A stretch of 64,000 bases of DNA from Plantago major (GCA_026545765.1 CM048839.1:88984414-89048413), one strand, 5' to 3'; shown: positions 37,564 to 49,659, counted from the first letter of the stretch. The notes: generated by a model not told the origin, from the sequence alone. Numbers and translations: made by a program.

Positions 37564-38738
37564 AGCTAATGATGACTCTTTCATGGTGTCAACGTGTGGA
37601 CTTCATGGTACCCGAGAGAAGCCTGTGAGTAACCGAGTGTTCTTATTGCTCTATCCAATCGATTTTTGGCTCTGGATCTTATTCAGAGGGATTACTATGT
37701 CATATCTGGGTAGTATGAGTGAGTGTTCATTTGGTTTTATTCGCCAAGGTAGTTCAGCTTACCATTATTGTGAAAGGGCTTAATTCAACTCATAGGTTTT
37801 TCATTAGAAATTTACGAAGGAAAAGCTTTAATGATCAATTAGAAAGCAGCACATCGAATCTGCATTTGACTTTATATTGACAAGTAAACTGCTAAATTGC
37901 AGCGGTATGCTCTTCTTCAAACCTGCTTAAAGTGCACTCTTCACCTGAAAATAGAAGAACTGAATAAAGAATATAATAACGGTGAGAATGAAAGCATGGA
38001 ATTGAGAGCAAGAGTTGAAGTTGCTGGCTCTAAGATGGGAAAACATGAACCTGCATTGTTCAAGGAACCAGAGTTAAATTTTGACCACCTAACTCCAGGG
38101 AAAAGGCTTAAAATTAACTGCCAAAGTGCTTGAACATATCTAGAGAAGCTTAGAACTTGGTTAGGCTGGCAAATGTAAGGAAAGTATATATATATGTGGC
38201 AGCAGCTACGGCTAAGTCTTCTGAGGGAGAAGGAATTGGAGATAAAAATGCCAACTAATAGCAATAGTCACTTCCCTTCTAGGGCTGGCCCTTCTATATC
38301 TCACTTATTTTTTGCCGATGACCTGGTGTTGATGGGAAACGCTACAATCTCGATGACTAGAACTAGTAAGTCTATTCGGAACATGTTCTAACTGTAAGGT
38401 TTCTGGGCTTTAAACTTGACTCAACAAAATCGAAAGTATTCTTCTCTAATGCTAGAGAATGGAGATGCATCCCTCAAAGAAAAATATATGTGAGATCTTG
38501 GAATTTGAACAAACAGTCAACCTGGGAAAGTGCATGGAAAAAAGAAGAGCAAATACGCCCAACATATCCAACAATTTGGAGCGTGTTGGCCTTGTTTGGG
38601 TGACCTTGGGTCTCCCTAGTAACATTTATGTTTTTGTTTCTTTTGAAGTTGGAGAGATTTTACAAAGTGAAATAAAACTTTGAGGGCTTATTTAAACTTT
38701 TTCGAAAAGTTATGGGTGATTAATAAGAAATTAGATAT
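37564..38738. other. Intergenic, with relics
   Basis: It contains the 3' flank of the plastid-protein gene, a short ORF at 37897-38133 that I do not recognise, and the LINE relic at 38194-38470. The left target-site duplication of the large LINE is at 38725-38738. Confidence 0.5.
38194..38470 (+). pseudogene. LINE reverse-transcriptase fragment
   Basis: GPSISHLFFADDLVLMGNA carries the F-A-D-D catalytic motif of plant LINE reverse transcriptase. Downstream, the usual VSGL stretch stops, and the expected KLDSTKSKVFFSNARE follows in another frame, so there is a frameshift. It lies outside the target-site duplications of the neighbouring LINE and is an independent, older piece. Confidence 0.7.
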
Positions 38739-38783
38739 GTTTTTCTTTGCCACTTGGTTTTTTCAACTTCCTTTGGCATTTCC

Positions 38784-40320
38784 ATGGCAAAGAGGCGAAT
38801 TCTTCTAGACGAAATGCTGAATCGGTTGGAGAATGATCAGAGTGGAGAGGTGTCTAATACTGGCTTCGACGATGAGGATGATTTTGTGGCAGCGGAAGTT
38901 GATTTTGATGAAGAGTTGGATACTAACTTTTTTGATTTTGTGGATTCTGGAGATGGAAATAGGCAATCGGTGCAGAGACCGGAGATGCGTGCTGATCCGG
39001 GGAGAGTTAATCAACGATATACTCGCCGTTGGATTGAATTGTTTTCTGGTAACCGTCGGGCGGAGAACGGCATTGCAATTTAGTATACAGCTCCGGTTAA
39101 TCGAGAGGTACTGCAATTTACTATGGACGATGTGAATGAATCAATTCAGTACTGGCAATATGCTCTGATAGGAACAGTTATTGGAGCAAAAATTCATGTT
39201 CATGCTATGAAAAGGTTTGTGGCGAGTAGATGGAGTTTAACTCATCAGATTCATATGGCGGATAGTGGTATTTTTGTTTTTAGGTTTGATTCAACTGAAG
39301 ATCAAGTAGATGTGCTTGGTGGTGGTCCTTGGATGATCAATGGCTCTTTTCCTTTGGTGCTGAAGAAGTGGACGCCACGTATTTCCCTCGATCCTTGTAC
39401 TTTGGTTGATTATCCAGTTTGGATCAAATTACCTGGTTTAGATCTACAGTTTTGGTCGCCTTTGATGTTGGGTAAGATTGCGAGCTTAATTGGTAAGCCT
39501 TGTTGTATTGACAAACTTACTGTGCAAAAGATAGGTTGACTTATGCACGTATTTGAGTTGAGCTTAAATCAGGGGAGAAGATCATTGATAAGGCTGTTTT
39601 GCGTGGTCCTGATGGGAGGGAGTTTGTGTAGAGAATTGTGTATGAATCTAGGCCTTTGCAATGTTATAAGTGATTGAGGTTTGGCCATAGTGTGAGACAC
39701 TGCTCTTTTACTCCACATGCTGCTTGGGTTGCTACAGGTAATAGGTTTGCTGCTACTGACAGGGAGGGATTGCTTAATGGAGAGAGTTGTGTAGTTGCTT
39801 CTAATGCTATGAATATTGGAGGGGTTAATGCTCATGGAATTATTGGTCAGTCTGGGACAAGTGTGGTTACTAATGGTACTGGAGGCTCTAATGGTAATAG
39901 GTTTAGTGCTTACTGAAAGGAATGGATTAACTAGCTCAAAAAAAAAAAAAAAAAAAAGAATGGATTGACTAATGGAGGGAGTCATGTAGTTGCTTCCATT
40001 GTATATAATATTGGGGTGGTTATCGATCAGGAGATTACTAGTCAGCCTGTGCTAGGTTTGGTTGCTAATGGTACTGGCTGCTCTAGTGGATCTTCTCAAC
40101 ATGGGGGTATCCAGCATGATATTTTATCTAATCATTTGGTAGAAACTGGATTATAGTCTTTTGCTCAGGGAGTGGCTAATACTCTTTGTTCCTCATAATC
40201 TGTTTTTTGGTACTGATGTTTCTGGGGTAGTTCAACATGATAACAACTTTGGTGTGTTAGATTATGGATGGGGACACAGGGTGTATGATTGATGATGATG
40301 AGTTTAATTAATGAACAGGC
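38784..40320 (+). pseudogene. LINE ORF1 (DUF4283-type nucleic-acid-binding protein), broken
   Basis: The frame starts 45 bp into the element (MAKRRILLDEMLNRLE). After an acidic head an in-frame TAG at 39081-39083 interrupts it. The DUF4283-like domain follows (YALIGTVIGAKIHV, GGGPWMINGSFPLVLKKW, VWIKLPGLDLQFW). A CCHC zinc knuckle is recognisable near 39660-39705 (CYK, then LRFGHSVRHC), but its second cysteine codon is now TGA. A Gly/Asn/Ser-rich tail is split by an A18 run near 39940, where GGATTGACTAATGGAGGGAG-type sequence is partly duplicated. ORF1 proteins bind LINE RNA. Confidence 0.75.
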
Positions 40321-40469
40321 TTGGACTGTTGTTGGTTCTGGAAAAAAGAGGGGCTAATAAAAAGCATGAAGGAAAAGGTAAAACAGGTGGAGTGGGTGTT
40401 CATAGTGCCCAGAGGAATCTCAGATCCAGGGGGGAGAAAGGGCATGACCTTCATGGATAAACACTTTAA

Positions 40470-43400
40470 CATGCGCGTTTGGAACTTAAGGGGATTGAAT
40501 AATCCCTTTAAGTAGAGAGCCCTGTTTCAAGTTATGAATAATCATTCATGTTGTTTTGGGGAATTTATAGAGACAAGACTTAAGAAACTAAAGTTTGAGC
40601 ATCTGCAAAAACTATTGGAAAAACATTGGAGTATAGATAGTAATTTTTCTTTTAGTAAAAATTGTAGGATCATGTTGGTTTAGAATGTTGACTGGGTAAA
40701 TGTTAGAGTTGTTCAAAGACATGAGCAGTTTATTCATTGTTTTGTTCAATCTAAAGATCGACAGTGGGAGAGTTATGTCACTGTGTTGTATGCTCTTAAT
40801 GTGTCAACTAAAAGGGTAGCTTTGTGGAGAGAGCTATCTTCATTTGGCAGTGCTATGGGTTTACCTTGGGCTATTGCTGGGGACTTTAATGTGGTCAAGG
40901 ATAGTTCTGAGAAGTGGAGTCAGGTGGCTGGTAGTGGTGTTATAAGTTCTCAACTTTTGGATGCTTTGAATGAGTGTGGTTTGATGGATCATAGGTTTGT
41001 TGGGCGTGTCTAAACTTGGTCCAACTCTCATGTTTATTGCAAATTGGATAGGGTGGTGGTTAATCAGTTGTGGGTTAATATGCATCATGATTGAGTGCAG
41101 TTTTTCCCTCCTGGTGTTTCTGATCATTCATATAGTTTGACAAAGGTTTGTCCAAAGGGCCACAAGATAGGTCCTTTTAGGTTTAAAAACATTTGGACTA
41201 CTGATGGGAGTTTTTTGGATATTATTTCACAAATTTGGGAAATGAGAGTTCATGGTTGTTTCATGTTTCAACTGGTGACCAAACTTAAGGCTATGAAGAT
41301 TGAGTTTAAGTAGTTAAATACAAGGAAGTATCAAGCTTTGGGGGATAGGTTATTGGCAAAGTTGGGAGAATTGAATACTTTACATTCTCAGTTATTGTCT
41401 AACCCTACTTTATCAAATCTCCAAGCTGAGTTGAGAGTGGTACAGTCAGATTATGTGGAGCTTGAGGGTTTGTGGGCTAGTCAGCTTCATCAACGGGCTA
41501 AGATGGATTGGATGGAGAAAGGGGATAGATGCAGTAAGATCTTTTTCAATAGTATTCAAGCCAAAAGGAAACAAAATCTTATACATATGCTTCAGAAACC
41601 TGATGGTTCTCTTTTGACAACTAGAGAGGATATTCTTCAACACATTCTGGAGTTCTATAAGTCTTTATTTGGTACTGAAAAGGTGGTGGCACATATTGAT
41701 GTTTCTGTAATTCAGAAGAAGCCTTTGATTACTGATGATATGAACAACAAGTTGAGGGAGGTTACAGATAAGGAGATCAAATAGGCCTTGTTCTCTATGT
41801 CTGATGATAAGAGTCCTGGGCCAAATGGAATGAATGCATGTTTCTTTAAAAAGAGTTGGATAATTACTGGCAAATTGGTGTGTGTTGTTGTTACAAAATT
41901 CCAGCATTCAAGGAAGATCCTTACTCAAATTAATTCTACCTCAGTTTGTTTGTTGTATAAGTGTGTGAATGCTTCTTCTATTGTTGACTTTAGGCCAATA
42001 TCTTTCTGTAATGTGATTTATAAGCTTCTTACAAAAGTGTTAGCTAATAAAATTAAAGATTTGTGTGGGGTAGGGATCTGTTTCAAAATATCTTTGTTGC
42101 TCAGGAGCTTATAAGGGGTTATGGGAGAGCTAATGTTTCTCCTATGTGTTTTCTGAACATAGATTTGCAAAAAGCTTATGATTCCATTAATTGGTCTTTT
42201 CTTAAGCAGATTTTGATAGGTTTTGGTTTTGATTATTGGTTTGTTCATCTTGTTATGACTTGTGTTCATACTGCTAGTTTCTCTTTTTGCATAAATGGTA
42301 CTCCCTCCGTTCCATAAAAAACTTCCTAACTTTCCTTTTTTGGTGTTTCATTAGAAACTTTGTAACCCAAAAAAGGAAAGTTTTTATCCCACTATCTAAT
42401 TCTTTATTATTTCTTGATGTGCACTCAGAGATTTTGATTTCGTTGTAGAACCTGTAATTTCTAAATACAATCAAAGATTAAATTTACATTTACCGGAAGC
42501 TCACAAACACACATCAATAGTGATAAGTTAACTCGGGATGTCGTTCTCCACGGACACTTAGCATAGGAACAAACAAGTAACGGTTTGATTACGCGTGCAG
42601 ACAACAAACAGATTAAAGTAAACAGAAGATTGAATCATAATTAAACCCTAATCTAGTGATGAAATCGAAGATGGTGAAGTTGTAAAGGATCCCCGACCTC
42701 CCTTTAACTATGCTACTCCCAACTTCCTAGTTAATATCCTACGCGATTATCTCTAACGACAACAGGGAATAATACTATGGTGCAGGAGGTGCAGTCAGCA
42801 CGAGTAACCCTACTCAGTTCAATGAAACTACAGTGTCACTCAGTAGAACATAACACCACGAAGGATGTATAGAGCTGTATAACCACGATTTACGTCTAAG
42901 AACTATTCCATTAATATATAACCCGTCATATACAGAAGTAGCACAACAAAGTTTCGGTGGTTCGCCTTTACAAAAGAAAGTTAGCCACTCATAATATTCT
43001 TCTATAGACAACAATCAAAATCAACAAGAACAATAAAGGAAGAAATCGAAATCCCCTAGAAGAAAGGAAGAAATCGAAATCCAACAGAAAAAGAAAGAGA
43101 AAAAGAAAAGCTTAGCCCTTGATGTCTTCGTGCAGTTTCTAGGGTTTTCATCTTCTGAAGCTCTTCTTCGATTCTTCTGGCTTTAGATATCGATCCTGGT
43201 GCTGCAGTAGGGTTGGGGTTTCACTTTCCTGATGACTGGTTATCTCTCAAGAGAGCTGCTTTTGGGGTTTCACTTCCTTGAGGACTGGTGGCCTGGCGGC
43301 CAGGGTTTTTTGCAGGAGATGATGGATTCTGAGATCCTAAGGGTCTTATTTATATTGTAAGAAGGTTTTGGATGTCCTTGGCCAGCAAGAAAGGTTAAAA

Positions 43401-45541
43401 GGTGGTTTGAGGCCTGTTGGACCGGAAAAGGCCTGTCTGGGCCAAGTGTTAGCTGTTTCGCCTTCCAGACTGATTTCGGACCTCTAAGCTTCATTTTGTC
43501 GGAAAGGGATAGGCAGAAAAGTTTAGAATTTTCAATAATCTTTCCATCGATAGATCATGAGCTTGAATCGGACTTCTAGAACTCCGTGTACAGCCAAAAC
43601 AGTGCATCCTGGTCGATTTCTTCCGGGTTATATATACATGTTTTCGTCGTTCTTCGATTTCGAGCCTCGTAACCTTGTTATCTTGAGAAGTGTCCTTCTT
43701 CAGAATTTCATGTTTTTTCGAGATCTTCGCAATGGTAGGTAGCACAACCTCATCGGACTTCTCTAGCTCCAAGTAGAATTGTCATGCTTCCTTACTTTCA
43801 TCGGTTTTGCACTTTTGAACATGTCTTCTATAAAGTTGTAGCTTCTTCAATTACCTTTGCATTGGTTGGTCGCATGAAATATTTTGACTCCTCGAACTTC
43901 GTGCAACGGCCAATCCGGCGTATTTGCTTAACTTTCTCGATTTCGCACAATTATGTCGTTTTGGTGCCTGAAATCGTGTAATTCCTCAAAAACGCGATCA
44001 TGACCTACAAAATACACACGAAGTTGGTAATTGACCATAAAACGATACAAATATTGAATCTAAGAAAAAAATGAGGGTCTAAAAGCATGCAATATCGCAC
44101 ATTTCATTGTCACATCATTTCTCTTTCCTACTTTATCATCATTTTATCCAATCTCTCACTTACTTTATCACCCACTTACAACTTTATCAATATACTACCA
44201 CTCACAAATTATTATTTAACTAATTCTCCTTATACTAAGAGAAATTAGATCCTTAGAAAGCTTTTAATGGACCAGAGGGAGTAGATTAGAAGGTAACATG
44301 CTTGCTAAACAAGGTCTAAGGCAGGGAGATCCCCTGTCTACTTACCTTTTTGTGATTTGCATGGAGTGTTTGAGTAGATTACTGGGTGATAGGTTGTTTT
44401 AGAGTGGCTGTGCTTATAAGTTCCATCCGAAGTGCAGTGGGATTTATCTTACTCACTTAATTTTTGCTGATGATCTACTTTTATTTAGTAGGGGGATTGT
44501 GGTTCTCTACATGCTTTTGGGGGGGGGGGGGGGGGTTCTAGATGACTTTTCTGCCATATCAAGTCTGCAAGTCAATCAAAGGAAGAGCTCTATTTTCTGT
44601 GCAGGGGTGAGGACTGAAGAAAAAGCTAGGGTGTTGTCAGTGTGGAATTTCCCTGAGGGGGAGTTTCCTGTAAGGTAATTAGGGATCCCTTTAAGTCCCA
44701 GAAAGCTGAAGAATGGAGAGTATGAGAAGTTGATAAGAAAGATGACTGAGAAGGTGCAAAGTTGGTGTGCTAGACAAAGGAGCTATGTTGGGAGGCTCTT
44801 GTTGGTGAAGGATGTGTTATTAAGCATCCAGGGATTCTGGAGTAGTGTGGTACTTTTACCTGTTGGTGTAGGAATTTCATGTGGTCTGGACAAGTAGATG
44901 GGAGGAAAGTTTTGGTGTCTGGGAAGAATTTTTGTCAAGATTATGCTCATAAGGGTTTACAGATAAAAGAGATTTTGGGGTGGAATAAGAGTATGTTGGG
45001 GCTGATGATTGTGAGATTGGCTAGAGTTGAGAGGAAGTGTACCATTTGGACCTCTTGGGTGGAGGCTTATAAGCTCTCTACTGGAAATATTATGATTGTG
45101 ATGAGTAAATCTTCTGATTCTCCTTGGTGGAGAGCCTTACTAGAGGTCATGGATACCATTTATGAGGTGTTACCTAATTTTGCAAGTTTGTTGACTGGGC
45201 TACCTGATTCTAAATTTTTGCACAAATTATATGATATATTTGTTTCTATAGCTACTCATGTGATTTGGCATAAGATGGTATGGAATTCCTTTGCTCTGCC
45301 TAGGATTTCTTTTACTGTGCGGCTTATTGTGCAGGGCAGGTTTCCTACCAAGGATAGGCTTCTGAGATTTCATATGTTGGTTAATGACCTATGTACTATG
45401 TGTATGTCTTCTCCTGAGATACATGATCATTTGTTTTGCCAGTGTTCCTTTTCTATCCAAAATATGAATTGCATTATGGGCGCTACTAGGGTGTTTTATG
45501 TTGGGAATTCTATTAACGATTTGGTTCAATATTTCTCCTAG
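40470..45541 (+). pseudogene. LINE ORF2: endonuclease, reverse transcriptase, zf-RVT, broken
   Basis: In order: MRVWNLRGLNNP (start of the endonuclease), PWAIAGDFNVVKD and GVSDHSYSL (endonuclease active-site motifs GDFN and SDH), KSPGPNGMNACFFKKSW (RT), DLQKAYDSINWSFLKQIL, then the mariner-type insertion at 42301-44281, then [30 protein letters not shown] (RT catalytic FADD) and a zf-RVT segment with CTMC-x7-HDHLFCQCSF. At least eight stops or frameshifts lie along the way, for example after NNPFK, after VGRV and after MKIEFK. A run of 17 G at 44519-44535 lies just after FADD. The product, if intact, would nick target DNA and copy LINE RNA. Confidence 0.85.
42301..44281. mobile_element. Mariner/Stowaway-type insertion carrying 1.6 kb of cargo
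   Basis: TA duplications lie at 42299-42300 and 44282-44283. The left end is CTCCCTCCGTTCCATAAAA; the right end, reverse-complemented, is CTCCCTCTGGTCCATTAAAA. It lands inside the LINE RT frame, which resumes on the other side. At 1981 bp it is far larger than normal Stowaway MITEs. AT-rich Stowaway-like arms (to about 42415 and from about 44095) flank ~1.65 kb of different DNA (LTR- or intergenic-like, no recognised ORF). Confidence 0.8.
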
Positions 45542-45681
45542 TCGTTTATTTGGACCTGGTTTGTTGTTAGGATTGTATGTGTTATCCTCGACTGTCTGCC
45601 TGCCCCTCTGATAGGTGTACTCCTTTGGGCTTCAATATATTTTTAACTTTGTGCAAAAAAAAGAAAAAAGAAATTAGATAT

Positions 45682-46448
45682 ACATGCCTTAGTGATTCTC
45701 CAACATTTTCTAGGTTTTAATACCATTTCTAACAAAATAGAAAAATAGATTAAAAAGTTAAAGGCTTTGGATTGATTTTATTAAACAGAAACAAAACATG
45801 CAATCATACCATTGTCTTATTTAATCTCATTCACAGACCAGGACATGCTTGCTACTAAGCTCCGTTAGATTGTCTTCATTCCTATGATTTAACCGATCAA
45901 CACGACTCTATTTCTGCGAATTTCTTGTCCTGTACAACTCAACAAGAATCTAATTATAATGGAGGCGCGTTCAAGCAGGGAAACTACCCTACTATTTGCT
46001 TCTTCTCTAATCACAATCTTGACAGAATATCTCTGAACAGACGATACCCATTTTTTGCAATAATATTTCCATTGGTGGTGTTGTAGTTAGGGATTTCAAA
46101 TATAGGTGTATGGGTTTATGGCATTTGCATAAACTGTTTTGATTTGGGGATGGTGGATTTTATGTAGATTGTGGTATTGTAGTTGGGGGTTTCGTATCGA
46201 TTTAGTGTGAATTAGATTTGGATTCAAGAATTCAACTCGAGATGCATCTTTTAGTTGATGTTTGGATTCGATTTTGAAAACCAAAGACTTAATTGAATGT
46301 TTTATAAACTTGCCCTTGCTTTTGAGAATTAATTATGGTTGTGTGAGGGACTTAGATTTCAAAATCAGTTTCTTTCAATTTGTCCCATAAATAGTGTATG
46401 ATTTTGCAAATAACAGATTTTTTTAGGAAACTAACATTAATTCTTTAT
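45682..46448. other. Intergenic spacer
   Basis: No gene or element recognised; one 62-codon minus ORF resembles nothing known. Confidence 0.5.
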
Positions 46449-47231
46449 AATTTTTAGAGAAAATTTTGTTTTACACCTAAACCTTTTGACTCACTTTGAG
46501 TTTGCACTAAAACCTTTATTTTATTACACTTTGAACCAAAATGTTTCAAAAAAATTTGCCGTAACAAAAAGGTTGTATGAAAATTTGCTCAATTTTACTC
46601 TTAATTGATGGCATTATATTCCCCCTTTCATTGTTCTGTGTTTTTATTATTAATTTCTTCAACAGCATAGCACATGGATGACAATAATGAGATTGAAGTC
46701 TATCATTTGGGGTTCATGCTTGCATTTGTACTTATTTTCATGATTTCTTTTTCAATCCTTACTTATGTATGATTGATCTCAGTGATGTTCACAAGAAATA
46801 GTGGTATTGAACACAAGAAACGTCCATGGGCAGCAGTGTTCACATAGGTATCTTCTTGGACGTTTCATATTGTTCAATGCCACTATTTCATGTGAACATC
46901 ACTGAGATCAATCACACATAAGTAAGGATTGAAAAAGAAGGCATGATAACATGTACCAATGCAAACATGAACCCCAAAGGAGCTTCACTCTCATTACTAT
47001 CATCCATGTGCTATGCTATTGAAGAAATTAATAATAAAACCACAGAATAATGAAATGGGAATATAATACCATCAATTAAGAGTAAAATTGAGCAAATGTT
47101 CATACAACCTTTGTGTTACGATGAAAGTTTTTGAAACGTTTTGGTGCAAAGTGTAAAAAAAGAAAGGTTTAGTGCAAACTCAAAGTGAGCCTAAAGGTTT
47201 AAGTGTAAAACAAAATTTGCTCTAATTTTTA
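46449..47231. mobile_element. Long fold-back element, arms of about 375 bp
   Basis: The left arm (about 46456-46826) and right arm (about 46857-47224) are reverse complements at roughly 85-90 percent by eye, with a loop of about 30 bases (46827-46856). Shared landmarks are TTTTGTTTTACACNTAAACC near the ends, TTTATTATTAATTTCTTCAA in the middle and GAAACGTCCA at the loop. AATTTTT lies directly outside both ends (46449-46455 and 47225-47231), a possible 7-bp duplication. No coding capacity. It could be a fold-back or MULE-type MITE; transcription through it would give a long hairpin RNA. Confidence 0.8.
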
Positions 47232-47429
47232 ATAATTCTATAATAAAATTTTAGACCGGAAAGAAGAAGTTTAGAAACTTAAGGGACTTCATTTTGAGAA
47301 TATAATTATGTTCAGGGTCTTGAGCTGTAAATATACTGTTTGGCCTTTCCTAAAAGCTGGTAATTGAAGAGGGGTAATAATGGGGTTTCCAGCTTTTAAA
47401 TCGCCAAGAGTCAAATTCGTGGACTTGGA

Positions 47430-48357
47430 TGTTGTAGACGCTCAGAAATCTACAATCGAAATTAGGGTTAGAGATTGGGGGCACCGACAACCTGCAAGGC
47501 AACAATAGCAAACAGAGACGTGAGATTCCGAGGTGACACCGGTGTGGTGCCGACCGAAGGGACTCCGACGCTCAAGTTAGATGACTGATAGAAGGAGCAA
47601 TCAAATGAAAGAGATAGAGAGGGAGAGATGGTGGCAAGCGTCGACTTATCCTGTTGGTTGAGTCGGTTCGGCTACGTGGTGGACAAACACCGGCAGTGGA
47701 CTAGCTGACCTTACGGGAAGGAGTTAGCTGGCAGTTGTCTGACAGAGATGGATGATGGCGGATGGTTGAAGGTTGATGATGGATGGTGATGAGCGATGGT
47801 GGATGATGGTAGGTGACGGCTGATGTTGATCAGAGAGCTCGAGAGAGATGGAGGCGTGAGAGACTGATTGCTAGGGTTTTTCGCCGTTAGAATTCCCTCA
47901 TCCCTACATCTCCTCAGCCTTCTCTATATAACCCACCCATCGTTGGAGTCTGCCCACGAATCTCGGGGAGGTCGTTGGAACGGATTAGACCGTGTCTCAA
48001 GTAGTTAGGAGAGTGGACGTAAGTCGGTTGCTTACTGATGGACTAAGTCAGTCAAGCTATTGGAGTTGGTTAGTCTGTTAGTCGTGTCGATCGAAGCTAG
48101 TCATGCAAGGTTAGGAAGCTAAGAAGCTAGCTAGCTTGTCAACCAGCTGGAGGGTTGGCAAGGTGTGAGCTAGTCAGGTGGCATGCGGGCTGATTGGCTG
48201 CATGGATGAGTGAGCTAGGTGGGCTTGCTAACTGGCCTTTGGAGTCCAACTCACGTATGAAGTCAAGGCGGACTCATTAATGGATTGTGGGTTGGGCCGT
48301 AGCCTTGATGGATCGATCTGCTAGTCTAGTTGACAAGAGCAAATTTTGGCCAATACA
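47430..48357 (-). mobile_element. LTR of a Ty3/gypsy element, probably Tat/Ogre type
   Basis: Read on the minus strand, GAGTGGGGGACAAAC (a polypurine tract, right of 48357) is followed by TGTATTGGCCAAAATTTGC, the start of an LTR. Within it are TATATAGAGAAGG (TATA box near 47921-47931) and a CT-rich leader with AAACCCTAGC. The other end is best placed at TGTTGTAGACG (47430), giving TG..CA ends and a length of about 928 bp, but that edge is a judgement. PPT/LTR sequences of this kind are seen in plant Tat-lineage elements. The partner LTR and coding region are not in the window. Confidence 0.55.
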
Positions 48358-48661
48358 GTTTGTCCCCCACTCTTTGAGTCGAATGTTTCGAGTCGGAGAG
48401 TAGAAATTTTATGCCTAAAAGAGTGATGTGCGCCAGACGTAGGCCAATGATATTTTGCTCCATCAAAGGTATCAGTTTTCCCGTAAGTATATCGGGATAA
48501 CAAATGATGAACTCATTGATAGGGAGAGCGATTGGATAGAGGTGTGGATGTCACTCGTAGTGATCTAGTGGTTAGCTTGGCAGAGCAAGTCATCAAACTT
48601 GCAATGCGAGCTTCTCGATCGGTGTTGTAAAAATCCAACCTAGCATGATGGGCGTTTACGG

Positions 48662-49355
48662 ATTGAAATTTTCGAGATGGGCAGTTTAGTCTATCTAGCA
48701 AGATGGAAATTTGCTGACAGAAAATTTCAAGGTGAGCAACTTAGTCCATCTAGCAAGATGGAAATTTGCTGACAGAAATTTTGAGGTGGACAACTTAGTC
48801 CATCTAGCAAGATGGAAACTTAGTCCGTCTGGCAAGATGGAAATTTGCTGACAGAAATTTTCAAGGTGGACAACTTAGTCCGTCTGGCAAGATGGAAATT
48901 CGGTGACAGAAAATTTCAAGGTGGACAACTTAGTCCGTCTGGCAAGATGGAAATTTACTGACAGAAAATTTCAAGGTGGACAACTTAGTCCGTCTGGCAA
49001 GATGGAAATTTGCTGACAGAAAATTTCAAGGTGGACAACTTAGTCCGTCTGGCAAGATGGAAATTTGCTGACAGAAAATTTCAAGGTGGACAACTTAGTC
49101 CGTCTGGCAAGATGGAAATTTGCTGATAGAAAATTTCAAGGTGGACAACTTAGTCCGTCTGACAAGGTGGAAATTTGCTGACAGAAAATTTCAAGGTGTA
49201 CAACTTACTCCGTCTGGCAAGATGGAAACTTGCTGACAGAAAATTTTTAAGTGAGCAACTTAATCCATCTAGCAAGATGGAAACTTGCTGACAGAAAATT
49301 TCAAGGTGGGCAACTTAGTCTATCTAGCGAGATGGAAACTTGCTGACAGAAAATA
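48662..49355 (-). repeat. 55-bp minisatellite array, about 12 copies, in the 3' UTR of the gypsy element
   Basis: CAACTTAGTCCGTCTGGCAA starts units at 48871, 48926, 48981, 49036, 49091, 49146, 49201, 49256 and 49311, an exact 55-bp step. Earlier units at 48682, 48737 and 48791 are more diverged, and one partial unit lies near 48817. The central copies are almost identical and the edge copies differ most, the usual sign of unequal exchange. It sits about 300 bp from the polypurine tract. Confidence 0.92.
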
Positions 49356-49361
49356 GACGAC

Positions 49362-49510
49362 TTGCCCGAAATGAGTTGCCTTACCCGAAATGAAGTATGG
49401 CTTGCCCGAATTGGAGTGGTGTATGCCTTGCCCGAATTAATGTCTACCTTGCCCGAATTGGAGGATGACTTGCCCGGAGCACCTATGCTTTGCCCGAATT
49501 GGAGTAATTT
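49362..49510 (+). repeat. Degenerate short repeats with TTGCCCGAATTGGAG
   Basis: CTTGCCCGAA or a close variant recurs about seven times at spacings of roughly 20-30 bp (first near 49368, last near 49490). Directly after it GAGTAATTTTGAGTT is duplicated. It probably belongs to the same variable 3' region of the gypsy element. The 153-codon ORF over it is a repeat artefact. Confidence 0.65.
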
Positions 49511-49603
49511 TGAGTTGAGTAATTTTGAGTTGAGTTTGGGATCACAACACACAGACCCATTTTCTTCTTCTCCATCATCGTCTTCTTCTTCTCTAAATCA
49601 CTA

Positions 49604-49658
49604 TCTTCTTCTTCTTCTTCTTCTTCTTCTTCTTCTTCTTCTTCTTCTTCTTCTTCTT
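49604..49658 (+). repeat. (TTC)n microsatellite
   Basis: About 18 uninterrupted TTC triplets, with further short TTC runs on both sides from 49561 to 49680. Confidence 0.95.
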
Positions 49659-49659
49659 C

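Larger units (their letters stand above)
38739..45667 (+). mobile_element. L1-type LINE with exact target-site duplications
   Basis: The element is bounded by identical 14-bp duplications AAGAAATTAGATAT at 38725-38738 and 45668-45681, and its 3' end is an A-rich tail starting at about 45654. It holds ORF1 (DUF4283 type), an apurinic-type endonuclease, reverse transcriptase and a zf-RVT end domain in L1 order. Removing the mariner-type insertion at 42301-44281 leaves about 4.9 kb, so the copy is near full length. Many stops and frameshifts show it is dead, while the perfect duplication argues that it is not very old. Confidence 0.9.

Noticed and set aside
37897..38133. 78-codon ORF as a gene
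   Set aside because: Short, in a relic-rich spacer, without recognised domain or splice context.
48662..49355. CRISPR-like regular array
   Set aside because: The whole 55-bp unit repeats with no unique spacers, and the genome is eukaryotic; it is a minisatellite.
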